Notes: generated by a model not told the origin, from the sequence alone. Positions 54,388 to 63,316 are shown, numbered from the stretch's first letter. The stretch is 63,316 nucleotides of DNA from Anaerolineae bacterium (GCA_022071955.1 JAJVIM010000019.1:1-63316), one strand, 5' to 3'. Numbers and translations: made by a program.

Positions 54388-55776
54388 ATGAAAGTGCGCC
54401 GGACTAAATATATTTATACTGAAGTTGTCGAGGAAAGGCGCATTCCATTGAAGCGCCGCCCAACAATTTTGCCTGTGCCTGTGCGGCCGCTAAACCCCAG
54501 ACCATCACAATACAATCTGCTGCCACCGCAGCCGGCGCCAACCCGGCCCTCCAAACAATTGCTGTCCCTGGCCTTTAAATCTTTGCCCCTGGCTACACTG
54601 GGCCTGCTGGCCATCCTGATGATGGCCGGGATTGCCTGTGCTTTGGCAAGCCTGTTTGCCCTGTCGACTCCGGATAAGAATGTGGTTGTTATGCGGCGGC
54701 CGGCGATGATGGCCCGGCATCTGCCAACCTTTACCCCCACCCCGGCCAAAGTTCAAGACACAGTAGCCCTCCCGGCTCCGGCTGTGGACGATGCCGTGCT
54801 GCCCTCATACTCACTTGCTGCTACCCCGGTTCCTCCGCCCACCGTGGCCAGTATTGATGCCCTACCTCCGTCTGTCGCTAACAGCCAAAATAGCAGCCGG
54901 CCAACGTTGACCAGTCTCGTAGCCTTAAATGTCCGGTCCGGCCCCGGGCTGGAGTACAGCGTGGTGGGAAAACTGGCAGCCGGTCAATCGACTGGCATCA
55001 CCGGCCAAAACCCGGATGGAAGCTGGTGGCAAATTGAGTACCCATTGGACAGCGGGCAGCAAGGCTGGGTCTCTGCCGACCCTCAATATTCAACCGTTAG
55101 CCAGGCAATGCCGCAGATGCTTGCTCAGGCTTCGCCGACCAGCCAACCCGTAGCGGCGCTTACAACGACAGCAGCCCTGTCCCCCGGCGCTTCATCCACC
55201 TCCTCCGGCTGGACTTTTAACGGGGTAACCCAACTGGCCGGTATTTCTGAAGAAGGCCTGCTGCTGATGGGTGAACTGGTTAACGGCACCGGTGCGCCAC
55301 AACAGGTGCTCGATATCTCGGGCGCTTTTTACGACGCGCAGGGCCAGGTTGCCGCTGATAGCCTGAACATGGTGAGCTATGTGCCGGTTGACCCCATCCC
55401 GGTGGGGGCACACGTTCCCTTTGAACTACAGGTGAGTGGTGACCAGAATATCGATCGTTTTGATCTGAACGCCATATCCACACCGGCCAGCGATCCGCCG
55501 CGTCAGGATTTTAAGTTCTCAAATGTTGAACAGTGGGTCGATGAGGCCACCGGGTATTGTATTCGCGGCCAGGTAGACAACCTGGGGCCGCCGCTGCGTG
55601 AATACCTGATTGTTTTGGCCATTGGCTACGATGATAAGGGCAGTGTGGTCAATTTTGGAGAATATTATGTTGATACTCTGCCGACCAGCGGCGCGCAAAG
55701 TTCACCTTTTGAGCTGTGCCTAGCTTCACTCGGCCGGCAACTCAGCCGCCACGATCTGCGAGCTTTTGGCTATTGA
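54388..55776 (+). CDS. Membrane-anchored SH3b and FxLYD-like extracytoplasmic protein
   Basis: The protein is 462 aa from the ATG at 54388, which has GGAGGG six bases before it; the open frame extends further upstream but without a ribosome site. A basic, Pro-rich cytoplasmic N-terminus leads to one TM helix (~57-85, LPLATLGLLAILMMAGIACALASLFAL) and a Pro/Thr linker. A bacterial SH3 domain follows (~173-231; LVALNVRSGPGLEYSVVGKL to QGWVSADP), then a Ser/Thr linker and a C-terminal pair of beta-sandwich FxLYD-like units (~270-460). SH3b domains usually bind cell-wall or surface ligands. This plan recurs in the Pro-rich gene at 60425, so both may belong to the envelope. Confidence 0.75.
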   Translation: MKVRRTKYIYTEVVEERRIPLKRRPTILPVPVRPLNPRPSQYNLLPPQPAPTRPSKQLLSLAFKSLPLATLGLLAILMMAGIACALASLFALSTPDKNVVVMRRPAMMARHLPTFTPTPAKVQDTVALPAPAVDDAVLPSYSLAATPVPPPTVASIDALPPSVANSQNSSRPTLTSLVALNVRSGPGLEYSVVGKLAAGQSTGITGQNPDGSWWQIEYPLDSGQQGWVSADPQYSTVSQAMPQMLAQASPTSQPVAALTTTAALSPGASSTSSGWTFNGVTQLAGISEEGLLLMGELVNGTGAPQQVLDISGAFYDAQGQVAADSLNMVSYVPVDPIPVGAHVPFELQVSGDQNIDRFDLNAISTPASDPPRQDFKFSNVEQWVDEATGYCIRGQVDNLGPPLREYLIVLAIGYDDKGSVVNFGEYYVDTLPTSGAQSSPFELCLASLGRQLSRHDLRAFGY

Positions 55777-55905
55777 ATTTGAAACCCAATACTACGATGA
55801 AAGGAGGTTGGCTCATAGCGGTATTTCTTCACCTGTAAGTGGAAACGGCAAATTTCTCTTGAGTCCCGTTTCCGGGATCAATAACAATCACACGAGGAGA
55901 AAACA
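55777..55905. other. Leader region of the multicopper oxidase gene
   Basis: It contains AAAGGAGG at 55800-55807 without a matching open frame, and an 8-bp stem GGAAACGG/CCGTTTCC around a 17-base loop (about 55840-55872). CGAGGAGAAAACA directly precedes the oxidase ATG as its ribosome site. I do not recognise a riboswitch. Confidence 0.4.
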
Positions 55906-58900
55906 ATGTTTGGTAAAAAATTCCTAACGTTCATCGCTTTGGCCTTGCTGATGACGGTGTTGCTTCTGGGAGAAAGCAGCCCCGTGAGCGCGCAAGGGGG
56001 AGGTAACGGAAACGGAAAACCGCCCAAAAAAATAACACAAAAGGACAGGCAAGCTGCCGCAGACCGCGCCGCCGCCGCCGGCCTTACGCTTGAAACAATG
56101 GCGGTAGCAGCGCCTGCACTGCCCGGAGAAGTGCCGCATTATTTCAGCCACCCCAACTACGCCAACAGCCCTTTACCGGGAGAAACCTTCTCCGCAGTCC
56201 CAACAAACGTGGGTAATCCGTTGACCGACCGGACCTACGCCACCGACTATCCGGTGGGCGCAGGCGAATCCGCTCCGGTGTTGGTCGTTTTGCCCACGCC
56301 GTTACCCGCCGGCACGCTCACAAGTTTCCAAACCTGGAATCAGGCTTCGGCGGGCGGCAGCCCCTTCCCTTCCGCCGGAAACGTGTTTAACGCCTATGTT
56401 CTGCGGCCCACCGGCACCGCCAACCAGTACACCGTGGTTTTTGACAGTGGATTGCTCACCGTACCGGCGCTCGCAGACCCCGCCGTTTCTGAATTGGCCA
56501 CATTTCCCGTCGGCCCCGTTGATGTGCTGGACGGCGACGTGATTGCCTTCTACGGGCAGGGGATTCCTCTTGATGATGGCGGTGGAGCAGATATCCTCAG
56601 CTATCCGGCTCCCGCAGCGCCCGCTGCAACTGATACCATCACCCTTGGGGTGGACGCCGGATTCCCAATCTATTCACAAACCCGGACCTACTCCTTTGGC
56701 GCCGTGGTTGATGTTGTCAGCACAACCCCCACAATCACGGGCGGTATCCGCAAATTTGTTGACGGGTTAGCCGGCCTGGGCGCCGGTGCAGCAAATAATC
56801 TGGGCCAGTATATTCCGGTAGCCGTTCCAGACACTACCAAATACCCCGGTTCGGATTACTACGTTATTGAGCTGGTAGAGTACACCGAGCAGATGCACTC
56901 GGACCTGCCGCCGACCCGGCTGCGTGGTTACCGGCAGGCCAATATGGGGGGCACTCCGGCCCACTATTTGGGACCGGCCATTGTCGCCCAAAAAGACCGG
57001 CCGGTGCGTATCCTGTTCCGTAACCTGTTGCCCACCGGCGCAGGCGGGGACCTGTTCATCCCGGTTGACAGCACCGTGATGGGATCGGGCATGACCGCTA
57101 CCGGCCACCAGTGGATGATGGCCCACCCGGATATGGTTGATCCACAGAACCCTATGTGCAGCCAGGCCGACAAGGCTATGGAAATTATGAATGGCAATTG
57201 CTACCCCGATAACCGGGCCACGCTGCACCTGCACGGCGGCATTTCGCCCTGGATCAGCGACGGCACACCCCACCAGTGGATCACCCCCGCCAACGAAAAC
57301 ACGCCCTATCCCCAGGGTGTTAGCGTGCGCCCCGTGCCGGATATGAACGATAGCGGCGCTGCAAAAGATGGCGAAATGACCTTCTTCTACACCAACCAGC
57401 AGAGCGCCCGGCTGATGTTCTACCACGACCACGCCTGGGGTATCACCCGCCTGAATGTGTACGCCGGCGAGGCCGCGCCCTACATTATTACGGATGCTAC
57501 CGAGGCGGCGCTGGTTAACGGCGGACTCATCCCCGGCACGGCCGACACCATCCCGCTGGTTGTTCAGGACAAAACCTTTGTGCCCAACCAGGCTCAGCTT
57601 GATTGGCAGGACTCAACCTGGGATAGCTCACGGTGGGGCGGCGAAGGCAGCCTGTGGGTGCCGCACGTTTACTCCCCGGCCCAAAACCCGGGCGACGCCT
57701 CCGGCGTTAATCAGTTTGGCCGTTGGGCTTACGGGCCGTGGTTCTGGCCACCCACAAACAGTATCGAATACGGGCCGATCGCCAACCCCTACTACGACGC
57801 CGCCTGTGACCCCGACCTGGGCTGGTGCGAGCCGCCGCTGATGCCCGGCACGCCCAACCTCTCGATGGGGATGGAGTCTTTCAACGACACGCCCGTGATC
57901 AATGGCACCGTTTACCCAACGCTTACTATTGATCCAAAACCCTATCGCTTCCGCATTTTGAACGCGGCCAACGACCGCTTCTTCAACCTGTCGCTGTACA
58001 AGGCTGTTGACGCCAACGGCAACCCGTGCGACGCCGCCAATACCAATCCGGCGCCAGAAGCCACCGGCGTGGCCTGCACCGAGGTGGCTCTGAACCCGGC
58101 CGAGGTGGCGGCTGCGCTGGCCGACCCGGCCGGTGTTTTCCCAACGCCGGTTACCGGTACGGAAGGCCCGAGCTGGATTGATATTGCCACCGAAGGCGGC
58201 TTTCTGCCGGCGCCGGTAGTTGTTCCGCCGCACCCAACAACCTGGGTAACCGACCCGACCGTGTTCAACGCCGGCAACGTCGACCAGCACTCGCTGCTGA
58301 TCGCCCCGGCCGAGCGGCATGATGTCATTGTCGATTTCTCGCAGTTTGCCGGCCAAACGCTAATTCTGTACAACGATGCCCCGGCGGCCTTCCCGGCCCG
58401 TGACCCGCGCTACGACTACTACACCGGCAATCCTGATCTGCGGGATACCGGCGGCGCGCCGTCTACGCTGCCCGGCTATGGCCCCAACACCCGCACAATA
58501 ATGCAGATCAAGGTAAATGGCGGGACCGGCCAGAGCTTCAACCTGACCGCACTCCAAAACGCCTTTAAATCCACCAGCCAGGGTGGACGGGGTGTATTCC
58601 AAAATGGGCAGCTCCCGATCATTGTTGGGCAGGGTGCCTACAACTCGGCGTACGGCACCGGCTTCACAAATAATGATGGTCTGGTGCAAATCTACAACAC
58701 CTCGCTAACCTTCAAAACCATTAGCGGCGCTACGCTGTCGATGTCGCTGAAGCCGAAGATGATTCAGGACGAAATGGGCGAAGCTTTTGAGCTGGAGTAC
58801 GGGCGCATGAGCGGCTTTTTGGGGGTGGAAACGCCCAACGCTCAAGCCGGTTTGCAAAATATGATCCTGCACCCGTACAGCTATCCGCCGGATGAAATCA

Positions 58901-60105
58901 TCGATGGTGTTGAGCTACCGCCGGGCGTGGCAGTTACACCCATCGCTTCTGCCGATGACGGCACGCAAATCTGGAAAATCACCCACAACGGGGTTGATAC
59001 GCACCCAATCCACTGGCACCTGTACGATGTTCAGCTCATCAACCGGGTAGGCTGGGATGGCATTATCCGCAAGCCGGACCCCACTGAACTCGGCTGGAAA
59101 GATACTGTTCGCGTCAGCCCGCTGGAAGACACTATCGTCGCTCTGCGACCGATTATCCCGCAGCTTCCGGCTGCGTGGGGTGGCCTGCCCAACAGCATTC
59201 GCCTGCTGGATCCGTCGCTGCCCGAGGGCATGTTCCTGCACGGGGCCAACACAACCCAGCGCGAGGCGCTGAACCTGCCGCTGCTGGCCTTTAACCCGGA
59301 TGGCGAACCGGTTGACATTGTCAACCACTACGTCAACTTTGGCTGGGAGTATGTGTTCCACTGCCACATTCTGAGCCACGAAGAGATGGATATGATGCAC
59401 GCGCAGGTGGTTGGAGTTGCTCCTCCCGCTCCAACTAATGTTCGTGCAGTTCGCACCGGGAATGGCAACAACCGGCTGTACACAGTCACCTGGACTGACA
59501 ACTCCAAGAACGAGACTGCCTTTGTTATCGAGCGCCGGGTGGCCGGCTCAACCGGTGCCTGGAATGTCCTTGCCACGGTGCAGTCCTCGCAACTGGGTGT
59601 GGTGCCGTATGTTGAAACCGGTGTTGGGCCAGGCACTGGCACCAGAACATACATCGACCGGATTGGCAATACCAGCACGCTGTATGAGTATCAGGTTTAT
59701 GCCATCAACGTTGTGGGCGATAACTGGGACTACTCAAATCCGGCCTTCAACCAGATTCCGCCGGGCGGCGGCTGGCCAACGCTCAAGCTTGATTCCAGAG
59801 GCGGTGCCATCAGCACCATTGCCGCGCCAAGCAACCTGGCGGCGAGCGCTGTAGCCAAGAACAAGAAAACGGCTGATATCACCCTGACCTGGACGGACAA
59901 CTCTGGCAATGAGACCGGCTTCCTGGTTCAGCGGGCCGATAACGCCGGTTTCTCGCTGGGTGTTGTGAACGCCACCGTTGCGGGCAACGTTACCACTCTC
60001 AGCCAGACCGTGGCGCGCGGCAAAACCTTCTACTACCGGGTTTTGGCCTTCAACGACACAACTCAGTCGGCCTGGTCAAACACTGCCACTGTAACCACGC
60101 CGTAA
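55906..60105 (+). CDS. Secreted multicopper oxidase with C-terminal fibronectin type III domains
   Basis: Multicopper oxidases couple four one-electron oxidations (metals, phenols) to reduction of O2. This 1399-aa protein has a signal peptide (MFGKKFLTFIALALLMTVLLLGESSPVSAQ), a ~250-residue N-terminal extension, then cupredoxin domains carrying all four copper motifs: TLHLHGG (~441), FYHDHAWG (~505), HPIHWHLYD (~1032) and HCHILSHEEMDMMH (~1152, with type-1 Cys, His and axial Met). Two FnIII-like domains (~1175-1275 and ~1300-1399; VTWTDNSKNETAFVIERR and LTWTDNSGNETGFLVQRA) end the protein. Long inserts between motifs make it about twice the common size. The substrate cannot be told; metal oxidation (Mn, Fe, Cu) is plausible. 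Confidence 0.92.
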   Translation: MFGKKFLTFIALALLMTVLLLGESSPVSAQGGGNGNGKPPKKITQKDRQAAADRAAAAGLTLETMAVAAPALPGEVPHYFSHPNYANSPLPGETFSAVPTNVGNPLTDRTYATDYPVGAGESAPVLVVLPTPLPAGTLTSFQTWNQASAGGSPFPSAGNVFNAYVLRPTGTANQYTVVFDSGLLTVPALADPAVSELATFPVGPVDVLDGDVIAFYGQGIPLDDGGGADILSYPAPAAPAATDTITLGVDAGFPIYSQTRTYSFGAVVDVVSTTPTITGGIRKFVDGLAGLGAGAANNLGQYIPVAVPDTTKYPGSDYYVIELVEYTEQMHSDLPPTRLRGYRQANMGGTPAHYLGPAIVAQKDRPVRILFRNLLPTGAGGDLFIPVDSTVMGSGMTATGHQWMMAHPDMVDPQNPMCSQADKAMEIMNGNCYPDNRATLHLHGGISPWISDGTPHQWITPANENTPYPQGVSVRPVPDMNDSGAAKDGEMTFFYTNQQSARLMFYHDHAWGITRLNVYAGEAAPYIITDATEAALVNGGLIPGTADTIPLVVQDKTFVPNQAQLDWQDSTWDSSRWGGEGSLWVPHVYSPAQNPGDASGVNQFGRWAYGPWFWPPTNSIEYGPIANPYYDAACDPDLGWCEPPLMPGTPNLSMGMESFNDTPVINGTVYPTLTIDPKPYRFRILNAANDRFFNLSLYKAVDANGNPCDAANTNPAPEATGVACTEVALNPAEVAAALADPAGVFPTPVTGTEGPSWIDIATEGGFLPAPVVVPPHPTTWVTDPTVFNAGNVDQHSLLIAPAERHDVIVDFSQFAGQTLILYNDAPAAFPARDPRYDYYTGNPDLRDTGGAPSTLPGYGPNTRTIMQIKVNGGTGQSFNLTALQNAFKSTSQGGRGVFQNGQLPIIVGQGAYNSAYGTGFTNNDGLVQIYNTSLTFKTISGATLSMSLKPKMIQDEMGEAFELEYGRMSGFLGVETPNAQAGLQNMILHPYSYPPDEIIDGVELPPGVAVTPIASADDGTQIWKITHNGVDTHPIHWHLYDVQLINRVGWDGIIRKPDPTELGWKDTVRVSPLEDTIVALRPIIPQLPAAWGGLPNSIRLLDPSLPEGMFLHGANTTQREALNLPLLAFNPDGEPVDIVNHYVNFGWEYVFHCHILSHEEMDMMHAQVVGVAPPAPTNVRAVRTGNGNNRLYTVTWTDNSKNETAFVIERRVAGSTGAWNVLATVQSSQLGVVPYVETGVGPGTGTRTYIDRIGNTSTLYEYQVYAINVVGDNWDYSNPAFNQIPPGGGWPTLKLDSRGGAISTIAAPSNLAASAVAKNKKTADITLTWTDNSGNETGFLVQRADNAGFSLGVVNATVAGNVTTLSQTVARGKTFYYRVLAFNDTTQSAWSNTATVTTP

Positions 60106-60130
60106 CTCACGGCGCTGACCGGCGTATATT

Positions 60131-60156
60131 GGGGGGAAGGAGCAATCCTTCCCCCC
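60131..60156 (+). terminator. Hairpin after the multicopper oxidase gene
   Basis: A perfect 11-bp GC-rich stem (GGGGGGAAGGA and its complement) encloses a GCAA tetraloop, 25 bp after the stop. No T run follows, so it may stabilise the mRNA 3' end or act as a Rho-assisted stop. Confidence 0.55.
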
Positions 60157-60179
60157 ATGTGCAGCTTTCCGCAACCGGC

Positions 60180-60363
60180 CACGGCGCGGCTGCATCGAGA
60201 ATCCAGCTTTGGCCACAACCGAGGTCTGGCAGTTTTACAACGCCACCGGCGACGGCCATCCCATGCACATACATGGGTGATATTTTAAGTCCTCAACCGC
60301 CAGCTCATTAGCCTCATTGCACCCGGGGTAATCCGAACGTCAGCAGCACCCCGCGCACCATGA
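60180..60363 (+). pseudogene. Relic of a second multicopper oxidase C-terminus
   Basis: Reading frame from ~60182: IENPALATTEVWQFYNATGDGHPMHIHG, then a stop. Shifting one base and reading a TAA as CAA restores VIFQVLNRQLISLIAPGVIR. ATTEVW-FYN-TGD-HPMHIH and FQVLNRQ are typical of CotA/bilirubin-oxidase-like enzymes, a different subtype from the intact neighbour (HPIHWHLYD). It therefore carries at least a one-base deletion and a nonsense change, and both flanks are lost. Confidence 0.7.
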
Positions 60364-60424
60364 AGGCGGCCAAAGTTATTTGAACCGAACGGGAAATGCC
60401 GCCGGCGAGAAAGGTAACAAGAAG

Positions 60425-61306
60425 ATGAAGCACAACCGATGGCTGCGCCTGTACGAAGTTTTTGTTCGTTTTTCAATCTACCCACTCCTGGTTTTGGTGG
60501 GGGGGATGGGTGTGTTGGCCTGTGGCCTGATGGTGCTACTGGTTTTTCGTGTGGCCGGTACGGTTGAGTTACCGGCGGTTACCAGCGCCCAGCATCCAAA
60601 AACTCTCCCCACGCCTCGTCCTCGACAGTTAAAGATTTTGCCCAACCCCGTGCCAACGGCCACCGATACCCCCACGCCGCTCGCCAGCCCAACGTTTACC
60701 CCGCCGCCGGCTCAGCTACCGACTTCGGTGGTTGTAGCCGCCGTTAATCCGGCGCCCGGCGCTATACCGGTGGTCTATCCAACGGTGGGGGGTATGCCGA
60801 CAGTAATTCCAACCACCGGGGCCATACCGATCATATACCCTACACCCGGCTCGCCACCGCTGCCCACCATTGCACTCGTCTCCGAGGCGGAAATCTCACC
60901 TGTTGCAACCCCTCTGCCAACGGCAACCCCCATGCCGGAATACGATTATATGTTGGCCGAATTTTTCAACAGCCCCACCACTAATAATTTTCTGCTGATT
61001 TATGTGGCTATTGTCGACTCTAAAGAAATTCCGATTGGTGATATGAAACTTGTGGGTGTTCGGCAGGACCAAAATCTAACTTATGAGAGTCCGCTTTCAA
61101 CCTGGTTTTACGAGGGTTACAATGCCCCCGGTGAGGTTATTAAAAGCGGCAATGTAAAATTTGAACCACCGGGCGGCATCGAGAGTACGAGCTGGGTGTT
61201 GCATCTGGAAGACTCGCACGGTAACCGGCAATCGGATGATGTGTCATTTGATGTAGACATAAATGACAAACAATGGTATTTTGTTAAGTTTCGGCGAAAG
61301 TATTAG
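60425..61306 (+). CDS. Pro/Thr-rich membrane-anchored surface protein of unknown function
   Basis: This 293-aa protein starts at the ATG at 60425, with GAGAAAGG upstream; an in-frame ATG at 60380 would add 15 residues. One TM helix lies at ~19-48 (PLLVLVGGMGVLACGLMVLLVF). A long linker follows, rich in Pro and Thr (PTPRPRQ, PTATDTPTPL, and repeated IPVVYPT / IPIIYPT units, ~60-180). A C-terminal beta-rich domain (~190-293; MLAEFFNSPTTNNFLLIYVAIVD, then WVLHLEDSHGNRQSDDVSF) completes it. The layout matches the SH3b protein upstream, without the SH3 domain. Confidence 0.7.
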   Translation: MKHNRWLRLYEVFVRFSIYPLLVLVGGMGVLACGLMVLLVFRVAGTVELPAVTSAQHPKTLPTPRPRQLKILPNPVPTATDTPTPLASPTFTPPPAQLPTSVVVAAVNPAPGAIPVVYPTVGGMPTVIPTTGAIPIIYPTPGSPPLPTIALVSEAEISPVATPLPTATPMPEYDYMLAEFFNSPTTNNFLLIYVAIVDSKEIPIGDMKLVGVRQDQNLTYESPLSTWFYEGYNAPGEVIKSGNVKFEPPGGIESTSWVLHLEDSHGNRQSDDVSFDVDINDKQWYFVKFRRKY

Positions 61307-61489
61307 CTTTTTGGATAGGGGTAAAACAGTCAGTGATACCGCTTGGGAATAAATGTAAAATTCCTTAAAATTCTAACTGACTTCATAGCAATAGCGCGAA
61401 AATGGCCGCACTTCGTTCTTTGGTCACGGCTTGGTTGACGCGGCGGCGGCAGCCCGGCAATGATCGTGCCGGTCCGGCGATTGCAGGCA
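61307..61489. other. Intergenic region, no gene seen
   Basis: No convincing gene, terminator or promoter was found between the Pro-rich gene stop and the palindromic element at 61490. Confidence 0.4.
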
Positions 61490-61669
61490 GGTTAACTGTT
61501 TTTAAATTGTCCTCTTCCCCAGCCCACCTGTGCCCCGCAGGGGTATCCCCCGTTTACGGGCCTATCTTTACCCATAAATCTGTCAACTGTTTTTCGCCCC
61601 TCATCTCCTCTGCCCCCCTTCTTCAGGAAAGGGGGGTCAGGGGGATGGGGTAAACAGTTACCAATTTTG
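61490..61669. repeat. Non-coding palindromic element with imperfect terminal inverted repeats
   Basis: GGTTAACTGTTT at the left (61490) and AAACAGTTACC at the right (to 61662) form imperfect inverted ends. A second AACTGTTTTT occurs inside at ~61580. An inner hairpin, CCCCCCTT (61613-61620) with AAGGGGGG (61629-61636), lies near the right end. It resembles a miniature transposable element or a REP-type cluster. Confidence 0.4.
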
Positions 61670-61736
61670 TACAAAAGTTGGTTTCCAAACGCTCCCCATT
61701 TTTATAAAAAACCCTAAAAAAATTGAGTTTACAAGG

Positions 61737-61742
61737 TATAAT
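61737..61742 (+). promoter_or_regulatory. Possible -10 box upstream of the molybdoenzyme gene
   Basis: A perfect TATAAT lies 97 bp before the start codon in AT-rich sequence. No good -35 is present at 17 bases, so an activator may be required. Confidence 0.35.
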
Positions 61743-61838
61743 AAATTGTAGGCTATGGAATGAATCGATCCAGCACCTGGCTCAATCACCATTCAGGCTT
61801 ATCACTCGGCTTTTAGAAAAAAGTAAATGGGGGGCAAT

Positions 61839-63316
61839 ATGATGTTGGAATACAAACAATCCAGTGAACGGATTCCAGGGTACTGCGCCCTGTGTGTCTC
61901 GCGCTGTGGCTCGGTTGCCGTCGTTGAGAATGGCCGCTTCGTCGCGCTGGAGCCGGACCCGTCGCATCCCACCGGCCAGGCGCTTTGCGCCAAGGGCCGG
62001 GCAGCGCCGGAGATTGTCTATCACCCGGACCGGCTGCTTTATCCGCTGAAACGAACGCGGCCCAAAGGCGACCCGGACCCGGGCTGGCAGCGAATCAGTT
62101 GGGACGAAGCCCTTGAGTTGACGGCTACCCGGCTGCGTCAGTTGGCTCAGGAGCACGGCCCGGAAAGCGTTGTGTTCAGCCTGGTTTCTCCGTCCACGTC
62201 GGCCTCAGCAGACTCAACCATGTGGGTAGAACGATTGCAACACGCCTTTGGCAGCCCCAATCTTTGCGCCTCGATGGAGTTGTGCGGTTGGGGCCGGTAT
62301 CTGGCCACGCGATATACCTTTGGTAGTGGTGTTCCCGGCAACTATATGCCCGATCTTGAAAATGCCGGCTGTATCCTGTTTTGGGGGTACAACCCAAACC
62401 TGGCCCGGCTCGCTCACGCTACCGCTACCGTGGCCGCCCTCAAACGAGGGGCGCACCTGATTATGGTCGATTCCCGCCACACCGGGCTGGCCAAGAAGGC
62501 CGATGTCTGGCTGCAAGTGCGGCCGGGCACCGATGGCGCTCTGGCTCTGGGCCTGGCCAATGTGATGATTGAGAAAGGCTGGTACGATCGGGCCTTTATC
62601 CGGGACTGGACGAATGGCCCCCTGCTCGTTCGCGCGGATAACGGCCGCTTGCTGACCGCAGGCGATCTTTCCGCCCCAGGCTGCACCCGTCGCTACGTGG
62701 CCTGGAATGAGGCCAAAAGCTGCCCGATGTTCTACGACCCGGCCCGCGGTCGCTACGACGGCGAGCCGGCTGAGTTGGCCCTCTTTGGTGAGTTTCCGAT
62801 TGACACGTTGCAGGGCAAAGTCATCTGCCGGCCCGCCTTTGATCTTACGGCCGAAGTCTGCCGGCGTCATCCGCCGGAGCGGGTAGCGGCGGTTTGTGGC
62901 GTTGAACGCCATCAGCTTGAGAGTGCGGCCCGGCTGTTGTGGGAAGCGCGGCCGGTGGCCTATTATGCCTGGAGCGGCGTTGAGATGCAGTCAAATGCCA
63001 CCCAGATTGCCCGGGCAATTGCGCAGCTCTACGTGTTAACCGGCAGCCTCGATGCTCCGGGCGGCAACGTGCTTTTCCCGGTTGTGCCAACCGCAAATGT
63101 CAATGGCACAGAGCTGATGTCCAATCAGGGCGCCGGCGCTCTCGGCCTGGCAGAACGGCCGCTCGGACCGTCTCGCTGGCAGCACGTCAGTTCGGAGGAA
63201 GTATACCGTGGCATTCTTGAGCAACAGCCTTATGCTGTGCACGGGCTGGTGGGCTTTGGGTCTAATCTGCTTCTGTCGCACGCTGATGGCCGGCGCGGTC
63301 GCGAAGCTCTGGCGGC
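61839..63316 (+). CDS. Molybdopterin oxidoreductase, DMSO-reductase family (partial, runs off the window)
   Basis: The first 492 codons are present and the 3' end lies beyond the window. The N-terminus has the 4Fe-4S ligands Cys16, Cys19, Cys23 and Cys50 (YCALCVSRCG and QALCAKG), then HPDRLLYPLKRTRPKGDPDPGWQRISWDEAL, a standard family stretch. LCGWG (~150) may supply the metal-ligating Cys. NPNLARLAHA, VDSRHTGLAKKADVWLQVRPGTDGALALGLANVMI and QIARAIAQLYVLTGSLDAPGGNV are cofactor-binding segments typical of PhsA/PsrA/TtrA-like catalytic subunits. No Tat signal is seen. GGGGGG precedes the ATG pair. The substrate (polysulfide, thiosulfate, tetrathionate or other) is undecided. Confidence 0.92.
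   Translation, partial: MMLEYKQSSERIPGYCALCVSRCGSVAVVENGRFVALEPDPSHPTGQALCAKGRAAPEIVYHPDRLLYPLKRTRPKGDPDPGWQRISWDEALELTATRLRQLAQEHGPESVVFSLVSPSTSASADSTMWVERLQHAFGSPNLCASMELCGWGRYLATRYTFGSGVPGNYMPDLENAGCILFWGYNPNLARLAHATATVAALKRGAHLIMVDSRHTGLAKKADVWLQVRPGTDGALALGLANVMIEKGWYDRAFIRDWTNGPLLVRADNGRLLTAGDLSAPGCTRRYVAWNEAKSCPMFYDPARGRYDGEPAELALFGEFPIDTLQGKVICRPAFDLTAEVCRRHPPERVAAVCGVERHQLESAARLLWEARPVAYYAWSGVEMQSNATQIARAIAQLYVLTGSLDAPGGNVLFPVVPTANVNGTELMSNQGAGALGLAERPLGPSRWQHVSSEEVYRGILEQQPYAVHGLVGFGSNLLLSHADGRRGREALA

Overview
This 63-kb window looks like a chromosomal segment of a GC-rich, free-living bacterium, most likely a member of the Chloroflexota (Anaerolineae-like). The hints are surface proteins with long Pro/Thr linkers, FxLYD/SH3b-type exported proteins and a large multicopper oxidase with fibronectin domains. 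No rRNA or housekeeping marker is present, so the assignment is an inference. I saw no tRNA or rRNA gene.

Region 1 (1-17.8 kb) is a complete type I-C CRISPR-Cas locus read on the minus strand: a small winged-helix protein, cas3, cas5, cas8c, cas7, cas4, cas1, cas2, a leader, then an array of about 120 repeats and 119 spacers. Two things stand out. Cas3 carries an in-frame N-terminal HTH-WYL transcription regulator (1167 aa). The repeat also changes from 32 bp (old, trailer end) to 33 bp (young, leader end) at one point in the array, which records a one-base insertion in the repeat hairpin loop. Several spacers are duplicated, re-acquired with a different length, or present as reverse complements.

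Region 2 (17.8-24.5 kb) is an accessory stretch. Two near-identical ~145-bp cassettes each hold a promoter (TTGACC-N17-TACAAT), a 10-bp hairpin and an intrinsic terminator, and look like twin small RNA genes. Between them lie a membrane methyltransferase, a zinc-ribbon membrane protein and an attC-like inverted repeat. Next comes a decayed plasmid/integrative-element module: a truncated FtsK-like translocase, the C-terminal part of a DUF927-like helicase, several small proteins and an HTH protein.

Region 3 (24.5-43.9 kb) is a two-gene Tc (ABC-type) toxin operon: a TcB-TcC fusion (2610 aa) followed by an outsized TcA (3810 aa). The Rhs hypervariable C-terminus of TcC ends in a deaminase-like domain (HAE plus PCVGC). 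TcA has added peptidoglycan-binding-like, PA14 and lectin-like repeat regions.

Region 4 (44-51 kb) has a polytopic membrane protein with an N-terminal HEAT-like region, then a TetR / FtsX-MacB permease / permease / ATPase operon with a clear palindromic operator. Similar palindromic repeats precede this operon's first permease and the Tc operon.

Region 5 (51.5-63.3 kb, plus strand) carries a NarL-type histidine kinase and response regulator, a degenerate stand-alone receiver, a membrane-anchored SH3b protein, a secreted 1399-aa multicopper oxidase, the relic of a second multicopper oxidase, a Pro-rich anchored protein, and the start of a molybdopterin oxidoreductase that runs off the window.
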